In this document: positions 5,868-13,783 of the stretch, piece by piece
Numbering within the stretch: position 1 is the first letter of the stretch
How the letters are laid out: every line of letters starts with the position of its first letter
Assembly: GCA_023150215.1 (NCBI GenBank)
Contig: JAKLLJ010000055.1
Coordinates: 1 to 13,783, forward strand
DNA from: Thauera sp.
Lineage (GTDB): Bacteria; Pseudomonadota; Gammaproteobacteria; Burkholderiales; Rhodocyclaceae
DNA: 13,783 bases
Reading direction: 5' to 3'
Program-made: the position numbers and the translations under genes
The notes under the pieces: generated by a model
Told to the model about the DNA's origin: nothing
The model's input: the letters and a program-made list of their open reading frames with translations, nothing else
Databases searched by the model: none

Positions 5868-8800
5868 ATGTCTGATACCGCGACCGACTTGACCACCTTG
5901 CCGCCGAAGCGCAGGGGTGTCCGTCGGACGTTGTGGACGGTGGCGGTCCTGCTCGCCCTGTCGGCATTCGCCTACCTTGCCGTGCCGCCGGTGGCGCGGC
6001 ACTACGCGCAAAAATTGCTCGGCGAGACGCTCGGGCGCGAGGTCAGCATCGAGCGGGTGCTGATCAATCCGTTCCGCCTGAGCGCGGAAGTCGGCGGGCT
6101 GCGCGTCATGGAGGCGGGCGGCACCGGCGAGGCGCTGAGCTTCGAGTCGCTGCGCGCCAACCTCGAGATCGAGTCGGTCGTGCGCAAGGGGCTCGTGTTG
6201 CACGAACTCGCGCTCGTGCGTCCGCGCGTCGCGTTCGCGCTCGAAGGCGAGGGTCGGCACAACTGGTCGGACGTGCTCGAGCGCCTTGCTGCGCTGGGCG
6301 GCGAGGCCCCGGCCGACGATGCGGCGCCCCTGCTGTTCTCGATCGGCAACATCCGGATCAGCGACGGCCTGGTCAAGGTCGAGGACAAGCCGCGCGGACT
6401 CAGCCACGAGCTCGGCGAGATCGACATCGGCGTGCCCTTCGTCTCCAACCTGCCGGTGCGGGTGGATGTGTTCGTGCAGCCTTCGCTGTCTGCCAGGCTC
6501 AACGGCGATCCGCTGCTGCTCAATGCGCGCACCAAGCCGTTCGCCCAGACGCAGGAGACCCTCCTCGACATCGCGCTCAAGGAGTTCGATCTCGCGCCCT
6601 GGATCGCCTACCTGCCGGTCGAGCCGCGCTTCAAGTTGCCGTCGGCGCTGTTGACGACCAACCTCGAGCTCTCCTTCAGCCAGCCGCCCGGGGGCGCGCC
6701 GGTGCTTGCCCTGCGCGGCCCGGTGCAGGTGAACAAGCTGGTGCTGCAGGACCGCGACGGCGCGCCCGTCGCCACGGTGGCCGAGGCGGAACTCGAGTTC
6801 GCCGACGTCCAGCCGCTGATCGGGCGCTGGCATTTCACCCGGCTGCGCCTGGCGCAGCCCGAGATCGACCTGGTGCGGCTCAAGGACGGCGGCCTCAACG
6901 TGCTCGGCCTGCTGCCGCCACCGGCCCCGGCCCCCAAGGGCAAGTCCGCGGCAGGGAAGAAGCCCGTTGCGGCCAGCGTTGCGGCGCCTGCGCCGCGACC
7001 GGACGCTGCGGCCGGTGCCGCACAGGGCGACGCCGCGAGTGCGCCGGCCTTGGCCGCGCCGGCTGCGGCGGCCTCCGCGAGGGCCGATGTCCTGCTCGCG
7101 CTCGCGCGCATCCGCGATGGTGTGCTGCGCTTCGAGGATCGCAGCCTGCCCGAGCCCTTCCGTACCCGCATCGAGGCAATCAACCTCGACATGCGCGACC
7201 TCGCCACCGAAGGCACCCTGCCGGCAGAGATCCGCCTCGACTACGTCACCGACGCCGGCGAGAAGTTCACCCACGAGGACGTGCTGCGCCTGGCGCCCTT
7301 CGAGTTCACAGGCAACCTGCAGTTCGACTCGATCCGCTTGTCGCGCTATGCGCCATATCTCGCGGCGGCGATTCCGGGAGGGTCGATCAGCAACGGCAGC
7401 CTGAGCGGGAGCGCACAGTATCGCGTGACGGTGGACAAGAATGGCGAGCCGCTGGTCGAGGTCAGTTCCGAGTCCCTCGCGCTGCGCGACTTCGCGCTCA
7501 TGCTGAAGGGTGCCAAGGCCCCTGCGCTGAGCGTGCCCGAACTCGACGTGCGGGGTGCCATGCTCGACCTCGGCGGACGCAGCGTGCGTGTCGCCGGAGT
7601 GGATCTGAAGGGCGTGGCGGTGTCGGCCGTGCGCGAGAAGGATGGCGAGTTCGACCTGTTGACGGCGCTCGTGCCTGCTGCCGCCAAGTCGGCAAGCAGG
7701 ACGCCGGCCAAGCCGACGGCCAAGCCCGCGACGGCAGCGAAGGCGGGCGGCGACTGGGTGGTGGCGGTGGACAAGCTCGCCCTGCGCGGCGCCTCCGTGC
7801 GCCTGGACGATCGCCGCGTGGCGCGTCCGGTGCTCACCGCGGTCGAAGGCATCGACCTCGATGTGGAGGGTTTCTCGACCGAGAAGGGCAATACCTTCCA
7901 GTTCAAGCTCGACTCGCGCCTCAACAAGCAGGGCCGCGTGGCTGCATCCGGGCCGCTCACGCTGGCGCCGCTCAAGGGCGAGTTGCGCCTCGACCTGGCG
8001 GGCGTGGACCTGCTGCCCTTGCAGCCTTACGTGCTCGAGCAGACCAAGATCGCCATCTCGCGCGGCAGGCTCACCACCCAGGGCCTGCTCAACATCGACA
8101 CCGGCCGCCAGGGGCAGTTGCTCGCGAACTTTCGTGGCGACCTTGGGGTGGCGAACTTCGCCTCGGTCGACCGCCTCAACGCAACCGACTTCCTGCGCTG
8201 GCGCACGCTGTCGATCGCGGGCATCGACGCACGCCTCGAGCCGTTCTCGCTCGGCGTCAAGCGCATCGCGCTCGACGATTTCTACACGCGCTTGATCCTC
8301 GACGACAAGGGCCGGCTCAATCTGCGCGAAATCGGCGGGGTGCAGGGCGAGCCGGAACCGGCGGCCGCGCCCAAGGCAGTCGCCGTCGAAGGCGATGGGG
8401 CGGCGCCCGCTGCGGCAGCTCAAGGCCAGCGCAGCGTCGAGATCCGCAAGCCGGCCACGCCACCGCCGCCGGTGCGCATCGACCGCATCGAGCTCAAGCG
8501 TGGCAACGTCGCCTTCAGCGACCGCTTCATCCGGCCGAACTACGACGCCAACCTGAGCAGCCTGGCCGGCATCATCACCGGCTTCTCGACCGCGTCCGAA
8601 TCGCTCACCAAGGTCGATCTGAACGGCAAGGTGGACAAGACTGCAGCGCTCACGATCACCGGCGAACTCAACCCTTTCCGCGACGATGCGCACCTCGACA
8701 TCCTCGCCACCGTGAAGGATTTCGAGCTCACCGGGCTGTCGAGCTATGCGGGCAAGTACGTCGGCTACGGCATTGCCAAGGGCAAGCTGTCGGCCGAACT

Positions 8801-9644
8801 CAACTACAAGATCGTGGACCGTCAGCTCACCGCTACCAACCAGATCTTCCTCGACCAGCTCAGCTTCGGCGACAAGGTGGACAGCCCCGATGCGGTGAAC
8901 CTGCCGGTGCAGCTCGCGGTGTCTCTGCTCAAGAACAGCCGCGGCGAGATCGATCTGCGCCTGCCGGTGAGCGGCACGCTCGACGACCCGCAGTTCAGCG
9001 TCTTTGGCTTGGTCATGAAGATGCTGTTCAACCTGATCGGCAAGGCCATCACGTCGCCTTTCGCGCTGCTTGGCTCGGCGCTCGGCGGCGGTGAAGAACT
9101 GTCCCAGCTCGAGCTCGGCGGAGGCAGTGCCACGCTCGGCGAGGGGCAGCAGGCCAAGCTCAAGATGCTGGCGCAGGCGCTGCTTGACCGCCCCGCGCTG
9201 CGCCTGGACATCGTCGGCCGTGCCGACCCGCAGGCCGACCTCGACGGCCTGCGCCAGGTCGCGCTCGATGATGCGGTGCGTGCGCAGAAGCTCAAGGCGA
9301 TGATCGCCAAGGGCCAGGCGGCGCCCTCGCTCGAGGAGGTCGAGGTTGGCGAGTCGGAATACGCAGAGTTGCTCAAGAAGGCCTATCGCGCGACCGACTT
9401 CAAGAAGCCGCGCAACGTCATCGGCATGGTGAAGGACATCCCGGTCCCCGAGATGGAAGCGCTCATGCGCGCCAACGTGAAGGTCGGCGACGACGACCTG
9501 CACGGACTCGCCCGCGCCCGTGCGCAGGCGGTGCGCGATTGGTTGGTGGGCGAAGGGGGTGTGCCGGGTGAGCGCGTGTTCGTGCTCGAACCCAAGGTGG
9601 AGGCGCTCGGCGACGGCGGCCAGGTGCAGTTCTCGCTGCGCTGA
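5868..9644 (+). CDS. DUF748 / AsmA-like envelope protein
   Basis: A very large protein of 1258 residues. After a short basic cytoplasmic N-terminus (PPKRRGVRR) there is one signal-anchor helix (about residues 22-42), so the bulk should lie in the periplasm. The body is repetitive beta-rich AsmA/DUF748 sequence (for example LGREVSIERVLINPFRLSAE near residue 56, and NLEIESVVRKGLVLHELALV further on). Three Ala/Pro/Lys-rich linkers interrupt it at about residues 349-408, 602-630 and 824-870. The last 170 residues hold an OmpA-like pattern (IVGRADPQADLDGLRQ, then ARAQAVRDWLVGEGGVPGER). Relatives in the AsmA clan bridge the membranes and are linked to lipid transport or envelope integrity; that role here is inferred. 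I chose the ATG at 5868 because GGAG lies six bases upstream; the in-frame ATG at 5856 overlaps that GGAG. It is monocistronic and ends at the REPIN cluster, facing sufT. Confidence 0.9.
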   Translation: MSDTATDLTTLPPKRRGVRRTLWTVAVLLALSAFAYLAVPPVARHYAQKLLGETLGREVSIERVLINPFRLSAEVGGLRVMEAGGTGEALSFESLRANLEIESVVRKGLVLHELALVRPRVAFALEGEGRHNWSDVLERLAALGGEAPADDAAPLLFSIGNIRISDGLVKVEDKPRGLSHELGEIDIGVPFVSNLPVRVDVFVQPSLSARLNGDPLLLNARTKPFAQTQETLLDIALKEFDLAPWIAYLPVEPRFKLPSALLTTNLELSFSQPPGGAPVLALRGPVQVNKLVLQDRDGAPVATVAEAELEFADVQPLIGRWHFTRLRLAQPEIDLVRLKDGGLNVLGLLPPPAPAPKGKSAAGKKPVAASVAAPAPRPDAAAGAAQGDAASAPALAAPAAAASARADVLLALARIRDGVLRFEDRSLPEPFRTRIEAINLDMRDLATEGTLPAEIRLDYVTDAGEKFTHEDVLRLAPFEFTGNLQFDSIRLSRYAPYLAAAIPGGSISNGSLSGSAQYRVTVDKNGEPLVEVSSESLALRDFALMLKGAKAPALSVPELDVRGAMLDLGGRSVRVAGVDLKGVAVSAVREKDGEFDLLTALVPAAAKSASRTPAKPTAKPATAAKAGGDWVVAVDKLALRGASVRLDDRRVARPVLTAVEGIDLDVEGFSTEKGNTFQFKLDSRLNKQGRVAASGPLTLAPLKGELRLDLAGVDLLPLQPYVLEQTKIAISRGRLTTQGLLNIDTGRQGQLLANFRGDLGVANFASVDRLNATDFLRWRTLSIAGIDARLEPFSLGVKRIALDDFYTRLILDDKGRLNLREIGGVQGEPEPAAAPKAVAVEGDGAAPAAAAQGQRSVEIRKPATPPPPVRIDRIELKRGNVAFSDRFIRPNYDANLSSLAGIITGFSTASESLTKVDLNGKVDKTAALTITGELNPFRDDAHLDILATVKDFELTGLSSYAGKYVGYGIAKGKLSAELNYKIVDRQLTATNQIFLDQLSFGDKVDSPDAVNLPVQLAVSLLKNSRGEIDLRLPVSGTLDDPQFSVFGLVMKMLFNLIGKAITSPFALLGSALGGGEELSQLELGGGSATLGEGQQAKLKMLAQALLDRPALRLDIVGRADPQADLDGLRQVALDDAVRAQKLKAMIAKGQAAPSLEEVEVGESEYAELLKKAYRATDFKKPRNVIGMVKDIPVPEMEALMRANVKVGDDDLHGLARARAQAVRDWLVGEGGVPGERVFVLEPKVEALGDGGQVQFSLR

Positions 9645-9655
9645 GTGCCGGAGCC

Positions 9656-9752
9656 ATTCGCGCCTTCCGGCGCTCCTACCTGAACCACGGCGCCGCTCCG
9701 TCATCGTCGCGTTCGCGCTTGCGGCCGATGTAGGAGCGGCGGCAGCCGCGAA
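9656..9752. repeat. REPIN 1 (inverted REP pair)
   Basis: Two REP elements in inverted orientation with their GTAG heads facing inwards. The left copy (9656-9679) reads GTAGGAGCGCCGGAAGGCGC on the minus strand, with stem GCGCC/GGCGC. The right copy (9730-9752) reads GTAGGAGCGGCGGCAGCCGC on the plus strand, with stem GCGGC/GCCGC. Exactly 50 bases separate the heads. A degenerate REP-like stretch lies inside at 9711-9726. GTAG-headed palindromes of this type are mobilised in trans by RAYT transposases. Confidence 0.88.
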
Positions 9753-9801
9753 CAGGGTCTTGCGGCAGCGCGATGGGCGTCCGCGGTTGCGAAGGCGCCC
9801 C

Positions 9802-9825
9802 ATTCGCGCCTTCCGGCGCTCCTAC
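9802..9825 (-). repeat. Solitary REP element
   Basis: Identical over 24 bases to the left REP of both REPINs, with GTAG at 9825 on the minus strand. It lies 55 bases upstream of the next copy in direct orientation. The 31 bases following it closely match those following the first copy (…ACCACGGCGCC…CTCCGTCATCG…), indicating local tandem duplication. Confidence 0.88.
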
Positions 9826-9856
9826 ATGAACCACGGCGCCCCTCCGTCATCGCCGC

Positions 9857-9953
9857 ATTCGCGCCTTCCGGCGCTCCTACATGAACCGCCATGGTTCCGG
9901 CGGCATGGATGCCATGCTTGCGGCCACAATGTAGGAGCGGCGGTAGCCGCGAA
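9857..9953. repeat. REPIN 2 (inverted REP pair)
   Basis: Same architecture as REPIN 1: left REP 9857-9880 on the minus strand, right REP 9931-9953 on the plus strand, 50 bases between the GTAG heads, 97 bases overall. The right copy differs from that of REPIN 1 by one loop base (GGTA instead of GGCA), leaving the stem intact. The inner 50 bases differ from those of REPIN 1 except near the edges (for example TTGCGGCC just before the right head). Confidence 0.88.
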
Positions 9954-9960
9954 TGCAGCG

Positions 9961-9990
9961 CCGGGATCGCGCGGCGTGCTCGATTCCCGG
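9961..9990. terminator. Possible bidirectional hairpin between convergent genes
   Basis: CCGGGATCG (9961-9969) can pair with CGATTCCCGG (9981-9990) around an 11-base loop with one bulge. There is no T-tract on either strand, so it is only a weak candidate for ending sufT or DUF748 transcription. The REPIN hairpins next to it may contribute. Confidence 0.35.
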
Positions 9991-10000
9991 CGGGCGGCCC

Positions 10001-10570
10001 TCAGAACATCCCCATTTCCAGCCGCGCCGCCTCGCTCATCATCTCGCGGCTCCATGGCGGATCCCACACCAGCTTGACTTCGGCCTCGGCCACGCCGGGG
10101 ATGGTCAGCAATTTGTCGCGCGCCTCGTCGGCGATCAGCGTGCCCATGCCGCAGCCGGCGGCGGTGAGCGTCATGCTCACCGCGAGGCGGAAGCTGCCGT
10201 CGGCCTGCGCTTCGGCGGTGCACGCATAGATCAGGCCCAGATTGACGATGTCGATCGGAATCTCGGGGTCGAAGCAGGTCGCGAGCTGTGCCCAGGCCGC
10301 GCGCTCGATGCTCTCGGACGTCTGCTCGCCAGGCGCGGGTGCCGGCGGTGCGGCGGCGAGTTGCGGTTCGAGCCCGAGCGCGTCGGCGTTGCGCTCGTCG
10401 ATGCGATAGAGGTTGCCGCCGCTCATCACCGTGATCGAGCCGCCGAGGCGCTGGGTGATGAGCGCATAGCTGCCTTCTTCCAGCGTTTCCGGCTTGCCCC
10501 AGGGCACGCTCACCGCCGCGCATTCGCGCTGCAGCACGCGGGAGTCGGTTTCGCCGTAGTGGTCGCCCAT
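10001..10570 (-). CDS. sufT: SufT, Fe-S cluster assembly protein (MIP18/DUF59 domain)
   Basis: A cytoplasmic protein of 189 residues that assists iron-sulfur cluster maturation. After a family-specific N-terminal part (residues 1-68) and an Ala/Pro linker (71-80), the MIP18/DUF59 domain runs from about 85 to 180: DPEIPIDIVNLGLIY (101-115), TLTAAGCGMGTL with the conserved C140, and the terminal WDPPWSREMMSEAARLEMGM typical of SufT. The ATG at 10570 has AGGAG six bases upstream. It follows sufU after a 96-base gap and is probably the last gene of the suf operon. PaaD-type proteins share the domain, but the N-terminal extension and the suf context favour SufT. Confidence 0.92.
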   Translation of the reverse strand: MGDHYGETDSRVLQRECAAVSVPWGKPETLEEGSYALITQRLGGSITVMSGGNLYRIDERNADALGLEPQLAAAPPAPAPGEQTSESIERAAWAQLATCFDPEIPIDIVNLGLIYACTAEAQADGSFRLAVSMTLTAAGCGMGTLIADEARDKLLTIPGVAEAEVKLVWDPPWSREMMSEAARLEMGMF

Positions 10571-10666
10571 GTTGATCTCCTGAAGTTTGGGTCAGCGCCG
10601 TCGCGCGCTCGCGTTGCAGGTGCCGAGGACCCCTGGCCCGAACGGTATTTGTGGGTCGATCGATGT
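10571..10666. other. Short intergenic gap, sufU to sufT
   Basis: Ninety-six bases between the sufU stop and the sufT start. It holds the sufT ribosome binding site and no clear terminator, so readthrough from the suf operon is likely. Confidence 0.4.
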
Positions 10667-11075
<409 letters not shown>

Positions 11076-11079
<4 letters not shown>

Positions 11080-12335
11080 GCTGCCCTCCGCGTGCCGAAC
11101 AGGTCCTGCGCCTTGTGGATGGCGGCGACCAGCGCGTCCAGGTCGGCCCGGTCGTTGTAAAGCGCGAGCGAGGCGCGCGCCGTGCCGGGGATGCCGAAGC
11201 GCGTCATCAGCGGCATCGCGCAGTGATGGCCGGCGCGGATCGCCACCCCTTCGGCGTCGAGGATGGTGCCGAGATCGTGCGGATGGATGCCCTCGACTAG
11301 GAAGGACAAGATGCCGGCCTTGGTGCGCGCGGTGCCGACGAGGCGCACGCCGGGGATGGCCTGCAGCGCTGCGGTGCCGTATTCAAGCAGCGCCTGCTCG
11401 TGGGCGTGGATGCGAGCAAGGCCCACGTCCTGCACGTAGCCGATCGCCGCCGCCAGGCCGATCGCGCCGGCAATGTTGGGCGTGCCGGCCTCGAAGCGCT
11501 GCGGCGGCGGTGCGAAGGTGGTGTGTTCGAAGGCGACGGTGCGGATCATGTCGCCGCCGCCTTGCCACGGCGGCATGTGGCGCAGCAGCTCGGCGCGGCC
11601 GTAGAGCGCACCGATGCCGGTGGGGGCGTAGAGCTTGTGCCCCGAGAAGACGTAGAAGTCGCAGCCGATCGCCTGCACGTCCACCGCCTGGTGGGCCACC
11701 GCCTGGGCGCCGTCGACCAGCACCACCGCGCCCATCTCGTGCGCGCGCCGCGTCATCTCGGCCACCGAATTCACCGTGCCGAGCGCATTCGACACGTGGG
11801 TGATCGCCAGCAGCCGGGTGCGCTCGCCGAGCAGGCCCTCGAAGGCCGCCATGTCGAGCTCGCCGTCGTCCTGCACCGGGATCACCTTGAGCACCGCGCC
11901 GGTCTGCTCGCACACGAGCTGCCAGGGCACGATGTTGGAGTGGTGCTCCATCGTGCTGAGCAGGATCTCGTCGCCGGCCGTGAGTCGCGGCCGCCCCCAG
12001 CTCTGTGCGACCAGGTTGATCGCCTCGGTGGTGCCGCGGGTGAACACGATCTCGTCGGCGCTGGCCGCATTGAGGAAGCGTTGCACGGTGACCCGCGCGC
12101 CGTCGTAGAGCTCGGTGGCGTGCTGCGACAGCCAGTGCACGCCGCGATGGATATTGGCGTTGGACTCGCGGTAGAAGCGCGCCTCGGCCTCGATCACCGC
12201 AGCGGGCTTTTGCGTGGTGGCGCCATTGTCGAGGTAGGCGAGGCGCCGGCCATTCACCGGCCGCGCCAGGATCGGGAAGTCGGCGGCGAGCTCAAGGATG
12301 GGGGCGTCCATGATGGGGTCGCGCGGGGCATTCAC
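11076..12335 (-). CDS. sufS: SufS cysteine desulfurase
   Basis: A PLP-dependent, group II (SufS/CsdA-type) cysteine desulfurase of 419 residues, the usual length. It removes sulfur from cysteine as a persulfide for iron-sulfur cluster assembly. Visible landmarks: NGATTQKP (38-45), the PLP-binding THVSNALG and VDGAQAVAH stretches, the Schiff-base lysine K234 in SGHKLYAPTGIGALYG, and the catalytic cysteine C372 in RAGHHCAMPLM. The last motif (single Cys after RAGHH) marks the SufS rather than the IscS group. I chose the GTG at 12335: GGAGG lies seven bases upstream and it overlaps the sufD stop (GTGA). The in-frame ATG at 12311 has no RBS. The stop overlaps the sufU start (ATGA), so translation is coupled along the operon. 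Confidence 0.95.
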
Positions 12336-13783
12336 GACAGTTCCTCCAGTCGGGCCTCGGCCGGCAGGCGCTCGAGCAGCGCGGCGCGGCCGAGCGCACG
12401 CAGCGGGGCGTGGGCGATGCGCTCGAGCACCTCGGCGGCGAAGGCGTAGGTCAGCAGCTGGCGCGCGTGCGCGGCGTCGAGGCCGCGGCTGCGCAGATAG
12501 AAGAGGGCGTCGTCGTCGATCTGGCCGACGGTGGCGCCGTGCGCACATTTGACATCGTCGGCGTAGATCTCGAGCTCGGGGCGGGCGTCGGCCTCGGCCA
12601 GCTTCGACAGCAGCAGGTTGTCGCAGCGCTGCATGGCGTCGGTGCGCTGGGCGTCCTGGGCCACCAGGATGCGGCCGGTGAACACGCCGCGTGCGTTGCC
12701 GTCGAGCAGTCCGCGGTAGAACTCGCGGCTGGTGCCCTGCGGACGAGCGTGGTCGATGCGGGTGTGGTGGTCGACATGGCGGCGGCCATCGGCGTGATAA
12801 AGACCGTTGAGCAGCGCTTCGGCGCCTTCGCCGTCGAGCCGGGTGCGGATGTCGTTGCGCGCCAGGCGTGCGCCGAAGGACAGCGAGTGCGAGGCGAACA
12901 GCGTGCCGCGTGCCTGCATCGCGGCGATCGTCGCCAGGTGGATGGCCTCGGGCGCCTCTTCCTGCAGCTTCAGGTGCACGACGTGGCTGTCCTGCGCGCC
13001 GAGGACGCGGGTGACGGCCGTGGTCAGCGTGGTGCCCGTGGCGCCCGCCGGGTAGTGCTCGACGATCGTCGCCTGTGCGCCGGCATCGACGATGATGAGG
13101 TTGCGCAGGTGGCGGTCGGTGGCGGCGGCGCCGATGAAGACGAGATGGATCGGCTGCTCGACGACGACTCCGCGAGCGAGCCGGATCCAGGCACCGTCGG
13201 TGGCGAAGGCGGCGTTGAAGGCCTCGGGCGTCTCGCCGTCGCTGGCGTTGCCGAAGGCGGCTTCGACCGCTTCGGGGCTGCGCTTCAGCGCGTCGGCGAG
13301 GCTGCCGATCTGCGCGCCGCCAGGCAGCCCGCCGATCGCGGATAGCGCGGGGGCGAAGCGACCGTCGATGAAGACGAGCCAGTGGGCGGGGGAGGCCGCT
13401 TGCTGCGTCGAGGACCGGGGGCTTGCGGGGGCGTCGGTGGGGCGGGCGGGCTGGGGTTCGCGGCTGCCGCCGCTCCTACGCGACTCCGCTTCGGGGATGA
13501 TGGGTTCGCGGCTGCCGCCGCTCCTACCTGATGCGGGGTGCGCGCTCGTTTGCGTTGCGGCCTCGAAGCGGGCGCGCAGGGCGGCGAGGATGCGCTCGGG
13601 CTGAACGGTCTCGCGCACCGACAGGGCCTGCTGCTCCATGAAGGCGAGCGAGGTGTGGCGCCAGTTCTCGCGTCGCGTGGTGGGCCAGCCTTCGGCGGCG
13701 AAGCGGTCGATCGCCTCGTCGCGCAGGCGGGCGAGCCAGGGCAGATCGGCGCCAGGAAGCCCGCCGACGATCTCGCGATGGCG
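12332..13783 (-). CDS. sufD: SufD, Fe-S scaffold complex subunit (5' end outside window)
   Basis: A partial gene: 483 residues are visible and the frame is open to the window edge, where LPGADLPWLARLRDEAIDRF and then TRRENWRHTS match the SufD N-terminal helical domain. The C-terminal beta-helix core is complete, including EIYADDVKCAHGATVGQIDD and LFYLRSRGLDAAHARQLL. SufD works with SufB and SufC as the scaffold on which clusters form. The ATG at 13639 is an internal methionine, not the true start. Between ALRARFEA and HWLVFIDGRFAPALS there is an extra, poorly conserved segment of about 45-50 residues that carries two copies of RSGGSREP encoded by two REP elements. Without it the length fits the family. 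The stop overlaps the sufS start. Confidence 0.93.
   Translation of the reverse strand, partial: RHREIVGGLPGADLPWLARLRDEAIDRFAAEGWPTTRRENWRHTSLAFMEQQALSVRETVQPERILAALRARFEAATQTSAHPASGRSGGSREPIIPEAESRRSGGSREPQPARPTDAPASPRSSTQQAASPAHWLVFIDGRFAPALSAIGGLPGGAQIGSLADALKRSPEAVEAAFGNASDGETPEAFNAAFATDGAWIRLARGVVVEQPIHLVFIGAAATDRHLRNLIIVDAGAQATIVEHYPAGATGTTLTTAVTRVLGAQDSHVVHLKLQEEAPEAIHLATIAAMQARGTLFASHSLSFGARLARNDIRTRLDGEGAEALLNGLYHADGRRHVDHHTRIDHARPQGTSREFYRGLLDGNARGVFTGRILVAQDAQRTDAMQRCDNLLLSKLAEADARPELEIYADDVKCAHGATVGQIDDDALFYLRSRGLDAAHARQLLTYAFAAEVLERIAHAPLRALGRAALLERLPAEARLEELS
13457..13479 (-). repeat. REP element inside sufD (copy 1)
   Basis: On the minus strand this reads GTAGGAGCGGCGGCAGCCGC then GAA, identical over 23 bases to the right REP of REPIN 1. 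Its reading phase gives RRSGGSREP in SufD. It is in the same orientation as the second copy, 48 bases away. Confidence 0.92.
13505..13527 (-). repeat. REP element inside sufD (copy 2)
   Basis: An exact 23-base copy of the neighbouring element, 48 bases (16 codons) upstream in the gene, so it is read in the same phase and yields GRSGGSREP. The spacer encodes IIPEAES. Confidence 0.92.

Noticed and set aside
5933..9094. A 1053-codon plus-strand frame overlapping DUF748
   Set aside because: It lies in the alternate phase of the same GC-rich gene. The Arg/Ala/Pro-rich composition resembles no protein family, whereas the chosen frame has a membrane anchor and family motifs.
5442..9803. A 1453-codon open frame on the minus strand opposite the DUF748 gene
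   Set aside because: It is the antisense shadow of GC-biased codons in the plus-strand gene. Its translation is rich in His, Arg and Gln, with no recognisable domain, signal or RBS, and it also runs across the MFS gene end and the REP cluster.
9656..9953. CRISPR-like array
   Set aside because: Repeats are in both orientations, spacing is irregular (50, 55 and other distances), and the repeats are short GTAG-headed palindromes. No cas gene is nearby. REP/REPIN explains all features.
11400..13345. Long plus-strand frames opposite sufS and sufD
   Set aside because: They are antisense shadows with no domain resemblance. The minus strand encodes well-conserved SufS and SufD.

Overview
This is a GC-rich, densely coding bacterial chromosome segment. 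The suf gene order, the protein families, the codon bias and an FNR/Dnr-type operator over a hemerythrin operon together suggest a facultatively anaerobic, probably denitrifying betaproteobacterium. Rhodocyclales (Thauera/Azoarcus-like) is my best guess. The assignment is inference from gene content; I see no species marker.

Layout. (1) Positions 1-1510 on the minus strand hold two decayed genes: a GlxA-type (DJ-1/PfpI plus AraC HTH) regulator with an internal deletion and a frameshift, and a UlaG-like metallo-beta-lactamase-fold hydrolase that lost its N-terminus and the first metal-binding histidine. (2) Positions 1511-2273 hold a short non-coding stretch, then a compact minus-strand tRNA operon (tRNA-Pro(TGG), tRNA-Arg(TCT), tRNA-His(GTG)) with a near-consensus sigma70 promoter upstream and an intrinsic terminator downstream. 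(3) Positions 2306-4344 hold a minus-strand operon of three genes joined by two ATGA stop/start overlaps: hemerythrin, then a DUF2249 protein, then a polytopic membrane protein with conserved-looking histidines that recalls the NnrS/heme-copper oxidase type. A perfect-arm FNR/Dnr-like site (TTGATACAAGTCAA) sits about 41.5 bp before the predicted start. This looks like an oxygen- or NO-responsive module. (4) Plus strand: an MFS transporter (4461-5705) and a very large DUF748/AsmA-like envelope protein (5868-9644). (5) Positions 9645-10000, between convergent genes, hold a REP/REPIN cluster with two inverted pairs of identical architecture. (6) Positions 10001-13783, minus strand, hold the distal suf operon in the order sufD (runs off the window), sufS, sufU, sufT. 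sufU carries an internal deletion plus frameshift, and sufD carries two in-frame REP sequences that add a repeated peptide to the protein.

Together the genes describe iron-sulfur cluster assembly, a probable nitrosative or micro-oxic response module, translation, and envelope maintenance. Three genes with internal lesions (glxA-like, MBL-like, sufU) and seven REP copies suggest recent small-scale rearrangement, or assembly faults that re-sequencing would expose. No CRISPR array, prophage, insertion sequence or conjugative element is visible. The best candidate for an under-described system is the hemerythrin-DUF2249-membrane protein operon under the FNR/Dnr-like site.
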